Assembly: GCA_037039925.1 (NCBI GenBank)
Contig: JAXRKP010000173.1
Span: 293,501-357,500, forward strand
DNA length: 64,000 nt
Source of the DNA: Doris montereyensis
Taxonomy: Eukaryota > Mollusca > Gastropoda > Nudibranchia > Dorididae
Direction: 5' to 3'
A program made the translations under genes and the position numbers. Each line of letters opens with the position of its first letter. The first letter of the stretch is position 1. This document shows, piece after piece, positions 1 through 18,100 of the stretch. Below the pieces are notes generated by a model. That model had not been told where the DNA came from, did not search any database, and saw nothing but the letters and a program-made list of their open reading frames with translations.

Positions 1-360
<360 letters not shown>

Positions 361-538
361 TACCCTCCATGCATGTGGCAGCACTGGGTTTTTGTTAAAA
401 AAAATTTTTTGCTTTTTTTCCTTCCTACCCCTAGTTGCAACCTTTCTCGCTCCTGCTGCTTTGGGATTTAAATCATTGTTTCAGACAATGATTGCCCTCT
501 CCACTTTGAAAATCCTGTATATTCGTATATTTCTTCTT

Positions 539-540
<2 letters not shown>

Positions 541-589
<49 letters not shown>

Positions 590-640
590 GGAGAGAGAGG
601 GAGAGAGAGAGGGAGGAGAGACAGATAGACGGACAGACCA
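541..640. repeat. GA microsatellite
   Basis: A (GA)n run passes into GGAGA and AGACAGAC variants. Arg/Glu-rich and Leu/Ser-rich open frames here are translations of the simple repeat, not genes. Confidence 0.9.
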
Positions 641-1519
641 ATGAATGGAGACAAACAGACAAAATAGAGAGAAAAAAACGGTTGATTTCACATTTTTGGT
701 TTGCATGGAGCCCCAAAGCTGAATGATAAATGTGCAGGGGATCTAGGTTGAAATAAGTGTGCCCGTGAAATGGTGATTCTGTAGTTCATGTTAATTTATT
801 TATTTGTTGCTTTATTTTTTATAGCAAAAAGAAGGAAACATGGCTGTTTTCATTGTCTTTTAAAAAAGGAAAATAAGGACTTGTAAGTCTTGTGTGCTTT
901 GCTTTATGATGCCATTATGGCTCTCCAGGCTTGAGTCTCGCCTTTAACATTCACACTTTTGATCATGAGATACTGTGAAAGTTTGGAGACAAACAGTCAG
1001 CAAACTATCCCATGTTTTGGAAAGGAAATAATAAAAGGTCCTCTCTATCAAGCATTTCAGTGAAGATACCACTTTCCCGCACTGTTCATATCTGGTGTAA
1101 CTGCTTCTTTCCATTTGCATCATGTAGTAGCCCACCCTTTCTTTTGGTGTGGGCAGTACAATGCATTGACTAATAACACAGGGACAGCAAGATTTCAACT
1201 CACGCTAGTAACATTTTCTCCACTCTGTCCTGGAATATGTGACACTTTAATAGCAATTTCTGGCATCATATTGGAGAAAGAAATGTAATTAATTCAACTC
1301 TATCAGTTTTAGTTTTCTGATCTCTGCTAAAAACATGCAATGTTCCTTACAGGAAACGTTTGGGTTTTTGGGGGTTTTTTGTTGTGCGGTTGTATATTCT
1401 TCAGTCTCTTGTGCCGACTTCTTTTGTCACTGGTTTGTGTTTGGATCTTTCTCAAGCCTTTGCTCGTCAAACTATCTGATACCAAAGATTTATCTGAGGT
1501 ATTTATTTGTATGTTAGAG
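641..1519. other. AT-rich non-coding stretch
   Basis: I see no exon with a matching acceptor and donor and no recognisable protein similarity. It probably lies in a PHKA intron or upstream flank. Confidence 0.5.
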
Positions 1520-1830
1520 ACGACGTCAGTCACCGAGTGGTTAGGCTACCGGACTAAGGAACACGGGTCCCGGGTTCGAATCTAGCAAAGCTAGACACGA
1601 CCTTGTGTTCCTTGGGAAAGTCACTTAACGTGCATTTTCCCCACTCGTCCCAGGTGCAAATGGATACAATCATGCACCAGCTTGGGAATAAAAACCTGCA
1701 TCAGACTAGCATCCTGTCCAGGGGGTGATTATTATTACCTGTTCCGCTTTGCAGCTATAAAAACCAGGATAAGCTCCGGTTCCATGGTGTTGATAGCCTT
1801 GAAGGAACTTTAGCACTTTCGCTTTTGTTT
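1520..1830 (+). mobile_element. tRNA-derived SINE (Leu/Ser-like head)
   Basis: The head at about 1523-1585 resembles a tRNA: ACCGAGTGGTTAGG matches a Leu/Ser-type A box and GGGTTCGAATC a B box. A central block follows (GGGAAAGTCACTTAACG and CACTCGTCCCAGGTG), of the kind seen in metazoan SINEs. The 3' part runs through TAAAAACCAGGATAAGCTCC to about 1830. A tRNA gene is unlikely because no 3' acceptor stem pairs and the body continues for 250 bp. Confidence 0.75.
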
Positions 1831-1938
1831 TACTATTTATTTTTATGTTCGCCTAGTTGTTGTGCAGTTGTTGTGCACTACTTGTATACAAAATGTTATC
1901 TGTCAACTTTCTAACCCATGCAAAGGCATTATCTTGGT

Positions 1939-2062
1939 AGGCAGTTGGCGGGGCGCTGTTCGTATGTCCTACTTATGTCCTTTTACTATTCTCATATCTT
2001 TCATCTTGCTGTTTCCTCTGAATTCACCCTGAGATCACTGCATAGGGTGGACAGTTTCAATC
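1939..2062 (+). repeat. Dispersed repeat R1, copy 1
   Basis: This is a pyrimidine-rich copy whose 3' core reads AATTCACCCTGAGATCACTG and ends GGTGGACAG. The same layout (GTTGGC..., TCCTACTT, pyrimidine tract, CACCCTGAGATCAC core) recurs about 13 times in the window. Confidence 0.75.
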
Positions 2063-2938
2063 AAGTTGGACACAGGATTTAAGAATCTGCTGTTTTGAAT
2101 GCATTGACCTTCTAATGGTGGGTGGTTTAGATTCAGTTCAAACAAAAGAAACAAGTCTTCCTTTAGCCCAATATTTTAGGTCACATGTGGAACTGGCTTG
2201 CCAGCCTTTGCATGTGACATTATCCTAACATGGTTTTGATCACCGTGCCACTTCATGGCTCACTTTGCCTTCTACAGCAGTGCTAGAAATAAGTCAAAAC
2301 TGTCAAAGGTTGTGTATCTGAATTGATGAAGTATTCCAGTTTGACCCAAACAGATCTCATGAATAGGTATTTTGCCATGGTTTTTGTAACTTTGTGACCA
2401 TACTTTTGTTCTTGTTGTTTGTTTTATGTTGGATTAATCTTTATCAGTAACGGCATATAGATATAGAAGAACTTTCTGAAACGTTGATTTTAAACTTGGG
2501 TTAATCTTTATAAGTAACAGCATATAGATCTAGAAGATCTTTTTGAGACCGTTAATTGTGAACTTGCACGTAGATCCTCAATCACCTGATATATACATTG
2601 GGTGTTTGATGAAAACAATTAATTGTGTGTCTCATATTCATGTTAAATTTATCATTAAGATGTAGTAAATGTAGCATTTGTTAGCCTTTTCAGAAACTGT
2701 AGAATGGTAACGTTCTTTAGTGCCAGCATCCTTTTTTGTGACAATTTCAGTCAGTCGGCCAGGTTCTTCTTGTATCTGGTTCAAAGATAATAGGTTTGGG
2801 TTTTTTGCATTTCTCATTTTCTGTTTTGTTCTCTCTCCACCTGTTATTTAAGATAAATCTTCTGATGATGGGGAAAACTTAGAGGTAGTGGTAAGACCTG
2901 ATTTAAAATTTGTATTTACAATTTACTATTTTCAGGAA

Positions 2939-3086
2939 GTTAATGTAATGACACAAGATAATATGAAAGCCCCATAGGAACAAAGACGAGACAAACACAA
3001 GGAACAGACAGAAAAAAAATCTGGCCACCATGGGGATCGAAACCGTGACCTCTGCGTCGGCACCCATCGCCTCAAGCCATGAAAAG
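2939..3086 (-). mobile_element. tRNA-derived SINE family B, antisense copy
   Basis: The reverse complement carries the tRNA-like GGTTTCGATCCCC B box followed by GGTGGCCAGATTTTTTTTCTG, then CGTCTTTGTTCCTATGGGGC and a TTATCTTGTGTCATTACATT end. It matches the plus-strand copy at 4349-4494 along its whole length. Confidence 0.75.
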
Positions 3087-3444
3087 ATTTTGTATTGGAT
3101 TAATCTTCATCAGTAACGGCATATAGATATAGAAGAACTTTCTGAAACCGTTGATTTTAAACTTGGGCTAATCTTTATAAGTAACAGCATATAGATCTAG
3201 AAGATCTTTGTCTTCTACAGCAGTGCTAGAAATAAGTCAAAACTGTCCAAAGGTTGTGTATCTGAATTGATGAAGTATTCCAGTTTGACCCGAACAGATC
3301 TCATGAATAGGTATTTTTGCCATGGTTTTTGTAACTTTGTGACCATACTTTTGTTCTTGTTTGTTTTTTGTGTTGGATTAATCTTTATCAATGCTTGGCA
3401 TATAATTATAGAAGAACTTTCATTGTAAATGTAAAAAAATGAAA

Positions 3445-3535
3445 AATTTTCGATCGCCATGGTGGCCAGGATTTTTTTCTGTCTATTCCTTGTGTTTTGT
3501 CTCGTCTTTGTTCCTATGGGGCTTTCATATTATCA
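3445..3535 (+). mobile_element. SINE family B, 3' fragment
   Basis: The segment begins within GCCATGGTGGCCAGGATTTT and ends GGGGCTTTCATATTATCA. It holds the body of the SINE without the tRNA-like head, so it is 5'-truncated. Confidence 0.65.
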
Positions 3536-3536
3536 A

Positions 3537-4235
3537 ATCCTCACCCAGCTACTGCTGATGTGACTTCCTTAGTCTGCAATAGGAGGTTGGGGGTTTGAAA
3601 TCATTTTCTTTTATGTGACTTCCTTAGTCTGTATTAGGAGGTTTGGAGTTTGAAATCAATATGGACTTCCTTAGTCTGTATTAGGAGGTTTGGAGTTTGA
3701 AATCATTTCTTTTATGTGACTTCCTTAGTCTGCATTAGGAGGTTGGGGTTTGAAATCATTTCTTTATGTGACTTCCTTAGTCTGCATTAGGAGGTTGAGG
3801 GTTTGGAAATCATTTCTTTTATGTGACTTCCTTAGTCTCAGCTGGGAGGTTGGGGGTTTTCATTTCTTTTATGTGACTTCCTTAGTCTGCATTAGGAGGT
3901 TGAGGGTTTGAAATCATTTCTTTTATGTGACTTCCTTAGTCTGCATTAGGAGGTTGGGGTTTGAAATCATTTCTTTTATGTGACTTCCTTAGTCTGCATT
4001 AGGAGGTTGAGGGTTTGAAATCATTTCTTTTATGTGACTTCCCTTAGTCTGCATTAGGAGGTTGGGGGTTTGAAATCATTTCTTTTATGTGACTTCCTTA
4101 GTCTGCATTAGGAGGTTGAGGTTTGAAATCATTTCTTTTATGTGACTTCCTTAGTCTGCATTAGGAGGTTGGGGTTTGAAATCATTTCTTTTATGTGACT
4201 TCCTTAGTCTGCATTAGGAGGTTGGGGATTTGAAA
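3537..4235. repeat. 53-bp minisatellite, array 1 (about 13 units)
   Basis: Units of about 53 bp read TGACTTCCTTAGTCTGCATT, AGGAGGTTGGGGTTTGAAAT, CATTTCTTTTATG. Small deletions and CAT/TAT variants are frequent. The array follows the leader ATCCTCACCCAGCTACTGCT, which also precedes array 2. Confidence 0.95.
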
Positions 4236-4295
4236 GGTTGGGCTAAGGAAGACTTGTTTCTTTTGTTTGAACTGAATCTACACATTTTCTCACTT

Positions 4296-4494
4296 TAGCT
4301 CGGTTGGTAGCACGCTTTCTTTTCAAGCTCGGTTGGTAGCACGCTTTCTTTTCATGGCGAGAGGCGATGGGTGCCGACAGAGGTCGCGGGTTCGATCCCC
4401 ACGGTGGCCAGGATTTTTTTCTGCCTATTCATTGTGTTTGTCTCGTCTTTGTTCCTATGGGGCTTTCATATTATCTTGTGTCATTACATTAACT
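4296..4494 (+). mobile_element. tRNA-derived SINE family B with a duplicated A box
   Basis: TAGCTCGGTTGGTAGCACGC is a good Pol III A box, and GGTTCGATCCCC at about 4390-4401 is the B box. The A-box segment of about 29 bp is tandemly duplicated (from about 4298 and again from about 4327). The body ends ATGGGGCTTTCATATTATCT and TGTCATTACATT. Confidence 0.8.
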
Positions 4495-4499
4495 TTCGA

Positions 4500-5270
4500 C
4501 ATGCCCCTTGTCTCACTGTTTGTCGTTATTTTTCAAGAACTAACACTTTTTGGGGTTCTGTTTTTTTTTGTTCATACTACCTGATGCATGAGTTCGCCAA
4601 ACCGTGCTCTCTCAAAATCTGACGCCTTTTATACGATTCTGTTACAGAGTTGTTTGACCGAAAATGAACTCATGCATGCTGTATTTTAGTTCATGCTGTG
4701 TCCATAAGTTTATATGAAAATGAACAAGAAGGTGACTCGCCAATCTTCAGGTCATATGCATGTCTGATTCATTACTTCAATTGTCAAATTTTGGTTTTGG
4801 TCCAGCTGTCAATTGGCGATCCCATTGATTTTTTTAGCTTTACTCTCATTAGAATAAGATGATAACGTTTCATTTTCTCTACATCTCATGATCTGTCCAT
4901 CCGTTCTTTTGTCCTCCTCCATTTGTTAGAAATGATATTTTAAAAACACTGTTTTTGATCTCGAAATGTATGTCGAACATCAAACATCACACGGGTGATT
5001 TGGAAAATCCATTGTCCATAGATCACTGTTCAGACAGATAATGTGAAATGTTCAATTTAAGTTGCCACATAGAGTAGTTTACATCATAACACAAGTTAAT
5101 TCTAAGACTGTCTTTCTTTCCTTTCCTTAACTTTTGCTTTTTTTCTGGCTTTAGCTGGTGCACGCTGATTGATTTTCTAAACTTTTCAAATGAAAATTTA
5201 AAAGACAATACAACAACTCATCCCTAGCAAAGAAATTTTATTTTTCAAAAGCTGCCACAAATATTCCTCT
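4500..5270. other. Unique non-coding stretch
   Basis: This AT-rich sequence lies between the SINE and the second minisatellite array. I recognise no exon or repeat in it. Confidence 0.5.
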
Positions 5271-5274
5271 TTCA

Positions 5275-6885
5275 CATCCTCACCCAGCTACTGCTGATGT
5301 GACTTCCTTAGTCTGCATTAGGAGGTTGGGGTTTGAAATCATTTTCTTTTATGTGACTTCCTTAGTCTGCATTAGGAGGTTGGGATTTGAAATCATTTTC
5401 TTTTATGTGACTTCCTTAGTCTGCATTAGGAGGTTGAGGGTTTGAAATCATTTCTTTTATGTGACTTCCTTAGTCTGCATTAGGAGGTTTGGGTTTGAAA
5501 TCATTTCTTTTATGTGACTTCCTTAGTCTGTATTAGGAGGTTGGGGGTTTGAAATCATTTCTTTTATGTGACTTCCTTAGTCTGCATTAGGAGGTTGGGG
5601 TTTGAAATCATTTCTTTTATGTGACTTCCTTAGTCTGCATTAGGAGGTTGAGGGTTTGAAATCATTTCTTTTATGTGACTTCCTTAGTCTGCATTAGGAG
5701 GTTTGGAGTTTGAAATCATTTCTTTTATGTGACTTCTTAGTCTTAGTCTGACTTCCATTAGGAGGTTTGGAGTTTGAAATCATTTCTTTTATGTGACTTC
5801 CTTAGTCTGCATTAGGAGTTTGAAATCATTTCTTTATGTGACTTCCTTAGTCTGCATTAGGAGGTTTGGAGTTTGAAATCATTTCTTTTATGTGACTTCC
5901 TTAGTCTGTATTAGGAGGTTGGGGTTTGAAATCATTTCTTTGACTTCCTTAGTCTGTATTAGGAGGTTGAGGTTTGAAATCATTTTCTTTATGTGACTTC
6001 CTTAGTCTGTATTAGGAGGTTTGGAGTTTGAAATCTTTTATGTGGGCTTCCTTAGTCTGTATTAGGAGGTTTGGAGTTTGAAATCATTTCTTTATGTGAC
6101 TTCCTTAGTCTGTATTAGGAGGTTTGGGTTTGAAATCATTAGTGACTTCCTTAGTCTGTTTGGGGATTTGAAATCATTTCTTTTATGTGACTTCCTTAGT
6201 CTGCATTAGGAGGTTGGAGGAAATCATTTCTTTTATGTGACTTCCTTAGTCTGCATTAGGAGGTTGGGGTTTGAAATCATTTCTTTTATGCGACTTCCTT
6301 AGTCTGCATTAGGAGGTTGGGGTTTGAAATCATTTCTTTTATGCGACTTCCTTAGTCTGCATTAGGAGGTTGGGGGTTTGAAATCATTTCTTTTATGTAC
6401 TTAAGTTGCATTGGGAGGTTGGGGTTTGAAATCATTTCTTTTATGTGACTTCCTTAGTCTGCATTTGGAGGTTTGAAATCATTTCTTTTATGTGACTTTT
6501 AGTCTGTATTAGGAGGTTGGGGTTTGAAATCATTTCTTTTATGCGACTTCCTTAGTCTGCATTAGGAGGTTGGGGGTTTGAAATCAATGTGACTTCCTTA
6601 GTCTGTATTAGGAGGTTGGGGGTTTGAAATCATTTCTTTTATGTGACTTCCTTAGTCTGTAAGGAGGTTGGGGGTTTGAAATCATTTCTTTTATGGACTT
6701 CCTTAGTCTGCATTAGGAGGTTGGGTTTGAAATCATTTCTTTTATGCGACTTTTAGTCTGCATTAGGAGGTTGAGGTTTGAAATCATTTCTTTTATGACT
6801 TCCTTAGTCTGCATTAGGAGGTTGGGGTTTTCTTTTTGCGACTTCCTTAGTCTGTATTAGGAGTTGGGAGTTTGAAATCATTTCC
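5275..6885. repeat. 53-bp minisatellite, array 2 (about 30 units)
   Basis: The unit and the left leader (ATCCTCACCCAGCTACTGCT) are the same as in array 1. Many units are truncated, for example near 5740, 6140 and 6400, which suggests decay or misassembly. The array fades after about 6885 into unique sequence. It lies upstream of the recognised PHKA exons and is probably intronic. Confidence 0.95.
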
Positions 6886-7491
6886 ATTAATTTTGTTAAC
6901 CTACTTTTAAGATTTCTGTAGGCCTGGTTGACATGCTACAGTATTAAGTTTAATATTTTCTGATTCTCATATCCTTTTCTAAACGGTTGGATGAAATTGT
7001 GCCTGTAATAAGCGTTAAAGATCCTTGGTTTCGTTTTATGGGTGGTTTATTTTTGCCTGTTTCATTCATGCTTACTTTACTTTATTAGCATTAGCAGTTT
7101 TGCAAGTTTCATATTTCCTTTGCACTACCTAACATGGCTTTCACTGTTACAGCTTTGTATTTCAAGTAGTTCTAACCTTGTGTGCAGTGTGACATGTGAA
7201 AAAGAAACAACTGTGATTTGTGGTCATTTTAAATGTTTTTAAACGATTGGGATGCTTCTGCTTGTATGTTATACTGAAGTAGCTAGAGGTTGGTTCACTG
7301 TTAACGTCGCTTATTCAGAGGTGGTACCAGCCATGCTTCCATGGCTTTGAACGTGGTTCAGTTCAAAGCCCATCAATGCCTACGGAAATAAAAATTCAAA
7401 TGTGATTTTTAAACTTAAAAAAAATATATGGTTACCAGCTAGGTCTTTTTCAAACTTTCTGGACTTTTTTTCTATCCGGTGTGTTGATCAG

Positions 7492-14227
<6,736 letters not shown>

Positions 14228-15375
14228 AGCTAGTTCAACTTTATTCTTTTACACTTCCAGCCACTTATAATATTAAAAGATTAAGTAGATTAGTCTTAGA
14301 TCCAGTAAAACTGATGCCAAGTCTGCATCACTCAGGATATTATGAAATTACTCAGATGGAGGGATGTGAAAATTAGTGTGCTTTTGTGAGATACTCATTT
14401 TTCGTTATTGTGATATTGTCTTTTTTATATTCAGAAAAAGTTGAGAAATCAAAGGATGTGCTTTTGTGTGAAATGCTGTTTGATGAATGCTGACAGTAGC
14501 ATGCCCTTATGCCTCAAGTAAGGATAGCATGGCATGTATGATGACATGAATTGGATAAAATGTGAGTAAATTATGCCTATTCCCAAATATTCTCATGAAT
14601 ATTGCTGTGTTCCATTATGTCTTTGAGTGTAAAATATGCAGGACAACTAAACTCAGACAGATGTTAATCTTATGTCATTTTCACAACACATTTTCTTGAG
14701 TTTCTCTTTAATATTTTCCCCATGAATCGTTTCTTGTGAAAGGATTATTTGATTAGCTTAGTGTTCTAATAGTGACTAGATGTTTTTTTAATTCCTTCAG
14801 AAAGCAAGGGATAACAAACCTATTTCATACTATCAATGTTGAATTTCATAAGGTTTTGGTGTGGTGTGTCAAAGTGGGGATCACAGTATTCATAGCTTCC
14901 AACATGACTACATTGGTTTGGGGTTTGTTTTGGGGGAAACGGGCGTCATTTTATAATAAGAAGTAATTGTAGATTTATCCATCTTATTTTTTTACATCTA
15001 AGCGACCTATTTTCTTGGGGCCATTTGAGCTCTATCATCACGTCATTTATTATATTTATTGAATTAACTCGCCCCTTCATCGCAGATGCCCAGTGAAACT
15101 CATGAGCAAATTTTTAAAAAGCTGAAAATTAAAATTTAACCAGATCTGTTCTATGCATACATTGTATTTATTTATATTATGCTTTTCCTCATTCAAAAGT
15201 TGTCCCCGTTCTCTCAGGGTTGCATGAAATCCACTTTTGAATTGGGAGATACAACATAATTTGTGTGGTGATTTTCTGCCATTAAACCCAAGTTTATACC
15301 AATTCAGTGTTAACGTGTTCTGTTTTGAACTGTTTGTAATTAGTGTACTGTAATTGTATTTTGCCATCACCTGTA
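14228..15375. other. PHKA 3' flank, no further exon recognised
   Basis: AT-rich sequence follows the PHKA stop and probably includes its 3' UTR. I see no convincing AATAAA close to the stop. Short open frames here lack splice or homology support. Confidence 0.5.
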
Positions 15376-15378
15376 CTT

Positions 15379-15504
15379 CAGTTGGCAGACACTGCTGGTA
15401 GGTTCTACTTCTTTCCTTTCCTTCTTTCATTTTCTTTCATTTTGCTGTTTCCTCTTAATTCACCCTGAGATCACCGCAATGGTGGACGGGTAAATTTTAA
15501 TGAA
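15379..15504 (+). repeat. Dispersed repeat R1, copy 4
   Basis: This is one of the cleanest copies: GTTGGCAGACACTGCTGGTA, a tract of TTTCCTTTCCTTCTTTC, then TAATTCACCCTGAGATCACC and GGTGGACGGGTAA. It is in the same orientation as PHKA. Confidence 0.85.
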
Positions 15505-15779
15505 TCACCAAAAAACAACAACTGTTCTTGAAGTTTTATCAAGGCTGGTCAAACATTAACTATTATCACTAAACCATTGTCCCTACCTAGGCTTGAAATC
15601 CTTTTATCTTTAGAAGTGGTAGAAAATAACGATAGTTAGGTTTATCTAATTTGAAGAGACAATTTGAAGGAAAGTTGACAAAAACTAAAGGTTGATAGGC
15701 TTCCACATTTTTTGACAAATTTCTTTCAAACTTTGCACACCATTATCTAAATTTGGTCAGATCGGATTTGTGTTTTATG

Positions 15780-16224
15780 AGTCATTTTTGACCTGGGAAT
15801 ACTTGACTTTTCCAAGGCCTTTGATACAATAAACTCCTGTACAAATTGCACAAACAGGGCATCCGAGGACCCTTACAAACATGGCTGACAAACTTCCTAA
15901 AACAAAGCGAAAAAATGAGAGTAGTACAGGAAAGAACCTGATCAGAAGAGGTCCCTGTAACATCAGGTGTCCCACAAGGCATAGTCCTAGACTCTCTCCT
16001 GTTCTTGTGTCATATAAATGATCTACCTGAAAGAGTAATATCCCAGGTGCGAATGATTGTCTAATCTACCATAGTATCCAGTCAAGTAAAGATCATATCA
16101 TCTAACAAGAAGATCTAAGGTATCTAGTAGAAAAATGGGCCAGTGACTGGGGAATGTGCTTCAATGCAAGATTTTGAACATAAAGAAAAAATCTTATCAC
16201 AAATACCAGCTAAACAACACAATA
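15780..16224 (+). pseudogene. Decayed non-LTR reverse transcriptase fragment
   Basis: Pieces of a Jockey/CR1-like reverse transcriptase are readable in shifting frames: [67 protein letters not shown] and KYQLNNTI. The catalytic YADD-like region near 16055 reads only DDCL. Frameshifts and stops make it inactive. It is cut at 16224 by a DNA element. Confidence 0.9.
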
Positions 16225-17231
16225 CAGTAGCCAAGTGCACGCTTCGCCCAAGCACCCGCTTTTTCGCTCGGACCAATTTTTTGCTATATAAACTATATTA
16301 AGTGCACAGTTGCTTCGACTCACTTCAGCCAAGTGCATGCTCAAATCTCCTCAACAATCACTGAATTATAGTCTTGACTTGGCAAAATGTGAAAATTTAA
16401 GTCATGTACAAAAAGGCGCTGGTGCGAATGAAAATAGAGAGAATCTAACTTTATCTAACTAAAGAGACGAGCCGAGATGTTTAACTTCTAAATGATAATA
16501 CAACAATAAATCACCGACTCTCAGTTTGTCCTCCCGACAGTCACGCACGTAATCATCTCTCAACAGTCTCAATGTCTGGTGAGGCCATCAAGCCAAGGCA
16601 GATTGGTGTCAGTGTCAGACAAATCACTGAGCAGAGACTCTCTCACCACACACGCGTATATACAGAGAGGGAGAGAGAGGTGCCGTCTTTTTACAATAAA
16701 GTCAATCTACATGTACTATACTATTGCTTAAGTTCACACCATAATTAGTAATAACAGTACAATCACAACGTGTGTTGTGCGCGTAGTGTTGTACTGTAGT
16801 GTATTGTGTACATTAGTATACTAGTAATAATATTGTACGGCGACATCAGTTATACAGTGTTAAGCGTGGTCGATGGCATTCATAGAATGAGTTGACCATG
16901 GACGTGGATGAAGACCTGATCGAGGTATGAAATATGGCAGTCTTATTTTGTTTATTCGTATTAATCTAATCCCTAGACGAGATACCCATCACAATGTCAT
17001 AACTAAATTTTAGAGAAAAAAAATTAACAATGCGCGAGGTGATTCAGAACAATACAAGGGCGTGTCTATACCGCTAGATTAGGAAACTCAAGGGACGCAA
17101 TCCTCCAAAAGGGACATAACCATAACAAATTATGGTGACTTGGCGACCACCACGCAAGTGCATGCTTTGCACAAGTGCACGCTTCAGCTTGCTTCTAACC
17201 ACCATGCACTTGCGTAGTGACTGCTGTGCTG
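16225..17231. mobile_element. Candidate TIR element (about 1.0 kb) nested in the LINE
   Basis: TA dinucleotides flank the element at 16223-16224 and 17232-17233. The left end is CAGTAGCCAAGTGCACGC. The right end, reverse-complemented, is CAGCACAGCAGTCACTACGC and then AAGTGCATGG. Copies of AAGTGCA(C/T)GC crowd both ends. A TA target and CAG termini fit the Tc1/mariner/pogo superfamily, although the TIRs match imperfectly. No transposase is seen. Confidence 0.55.
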
Positions 17232-17532
17232 TATTAGAACCAACATTTTGAGAAAATCGTATTTTCTCTTTTTTCTTGTGAAAAACCCCGGTTTATTTGA
17301 ATATTTTGTTCTAAGAAAAGAGTAGGATAATACTTTGAATCATCATAAAACCTTGAGAAGCTTTCAACTACTTCTTATTGACACCGTACTGTTTCAACTT
17401 CCCTTACACCTTTTTACTCATATTGGGAGGTGCTTTTTGATAACAGGTGAGTGGAATATGTTACAGTTACATATTTTCCGGGCAACTGTAAAGTTTCACA
17501 AAACTGATAGGGGTCTTTAGTGTAAATGTAAA

Positions 17533-17887
17533 TGTGGGCAGTTGGCAGGTGGGACTGGTATGTCCTACTTCTTTCCTTCCCCTCTTTCATTAATCTGAAG
17601 GTCTCAAAATTCATGCCATGTTTAATGACGAAATAAAGTGGTAGGAGGAGATTCTGGACTGTTTCAGTAGTTTCACCTCCACTTTCTTGTTTTAATATGA
17701 AAGTTTGGCAATTTTAATGACATAAAAATAGATTTTTTTTAATACATCTGTATGAAGAAAGGTTTTTGGTCAGTTGGTAATCTACCTGTGAGAGTATTCC
17801 ATGCCTGGCTGTTTTGTTGTCTTCTCGTTTCCTCTTAATTCAGCCTGAGATCACCACATATGGTGGACATGTATATTCCATGGAACC
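17533..17887 (+). repeat. Dispersed repeat R1, copy 5 (split)
   Basis: The 5' half (GGCAGTTGGCAGG to CCCCTCTTTCATTAATC, 17533-17594) and the 3' half (CTTCTCGTTTCCTCTTAATT core and GGTGGACATG, 17809-17887) are separated by about 215 bp of unrelated sequence. This suggests an insertion into the repeat. Confidence 0.65.
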
Positions 17888-17992
17888 CACAAAACTTTAG
17901 ACTAGAGTAAACATTAGAAGAGAAGAAGTAAGACAGATTTTTTCTTTCTCCAAGAACAGCCTAATTGAGCTTTCATTTTATTTCATTGCAAT

Positions 17993-18100
17993 TCTCCCCT
18001 GTCCACCATATGCAGTGGTCTCAGGGTGAATTAGGAGAAAACAGCAAGACTAAAAATTAAAACTAGAGGAAGAAAAGAAATATGACATACCAGCAAAAAA
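17993..18100 (-). repeat. Dispersed repeat R1, copy 6
   Basis: The reverse complement carries the core AATTCACCCTGAGACCACTG and ATGGTGGACAGGGG after a pyrimidine tract. It is the first minus-strand copy and lies downstream of the minus-strand gene IFT56. Confidence 0.8.

Larger units (their letters stand above)
2126..4281. repeat. Inverted-repeat-bounded duplicated block
   Basis: The 46-bp segment 2126-2171 (TTAGATTCAGTTCAAACAAA...) recurs as its near-perfect reverse complement at about 4236-4281. Inside, 2265-2560 and 3090-3420 share long direct duplications (CTACAGCAGTGCTAGAAATA and CAGTAACGGCATATAGATA). The block also holds a minus-strand SINE copy, a plus-strand SINE tail and the first 53-bp array. 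It looks like a composite or rearranged mobile-element region. I see no transposase. Confidence 0.6.

Noticed and set aside
1523..1585. Free-standing tRNA gene
   Set aside because: A and B boxes are present, but the acceptor stem does not pair and the sequence continues as a SINE body.
4300..4405. Second tRNA gene
   Set aside because: The duplicated A box and non-pairing stems mark it as a SINE head; two more copies lie nearby.
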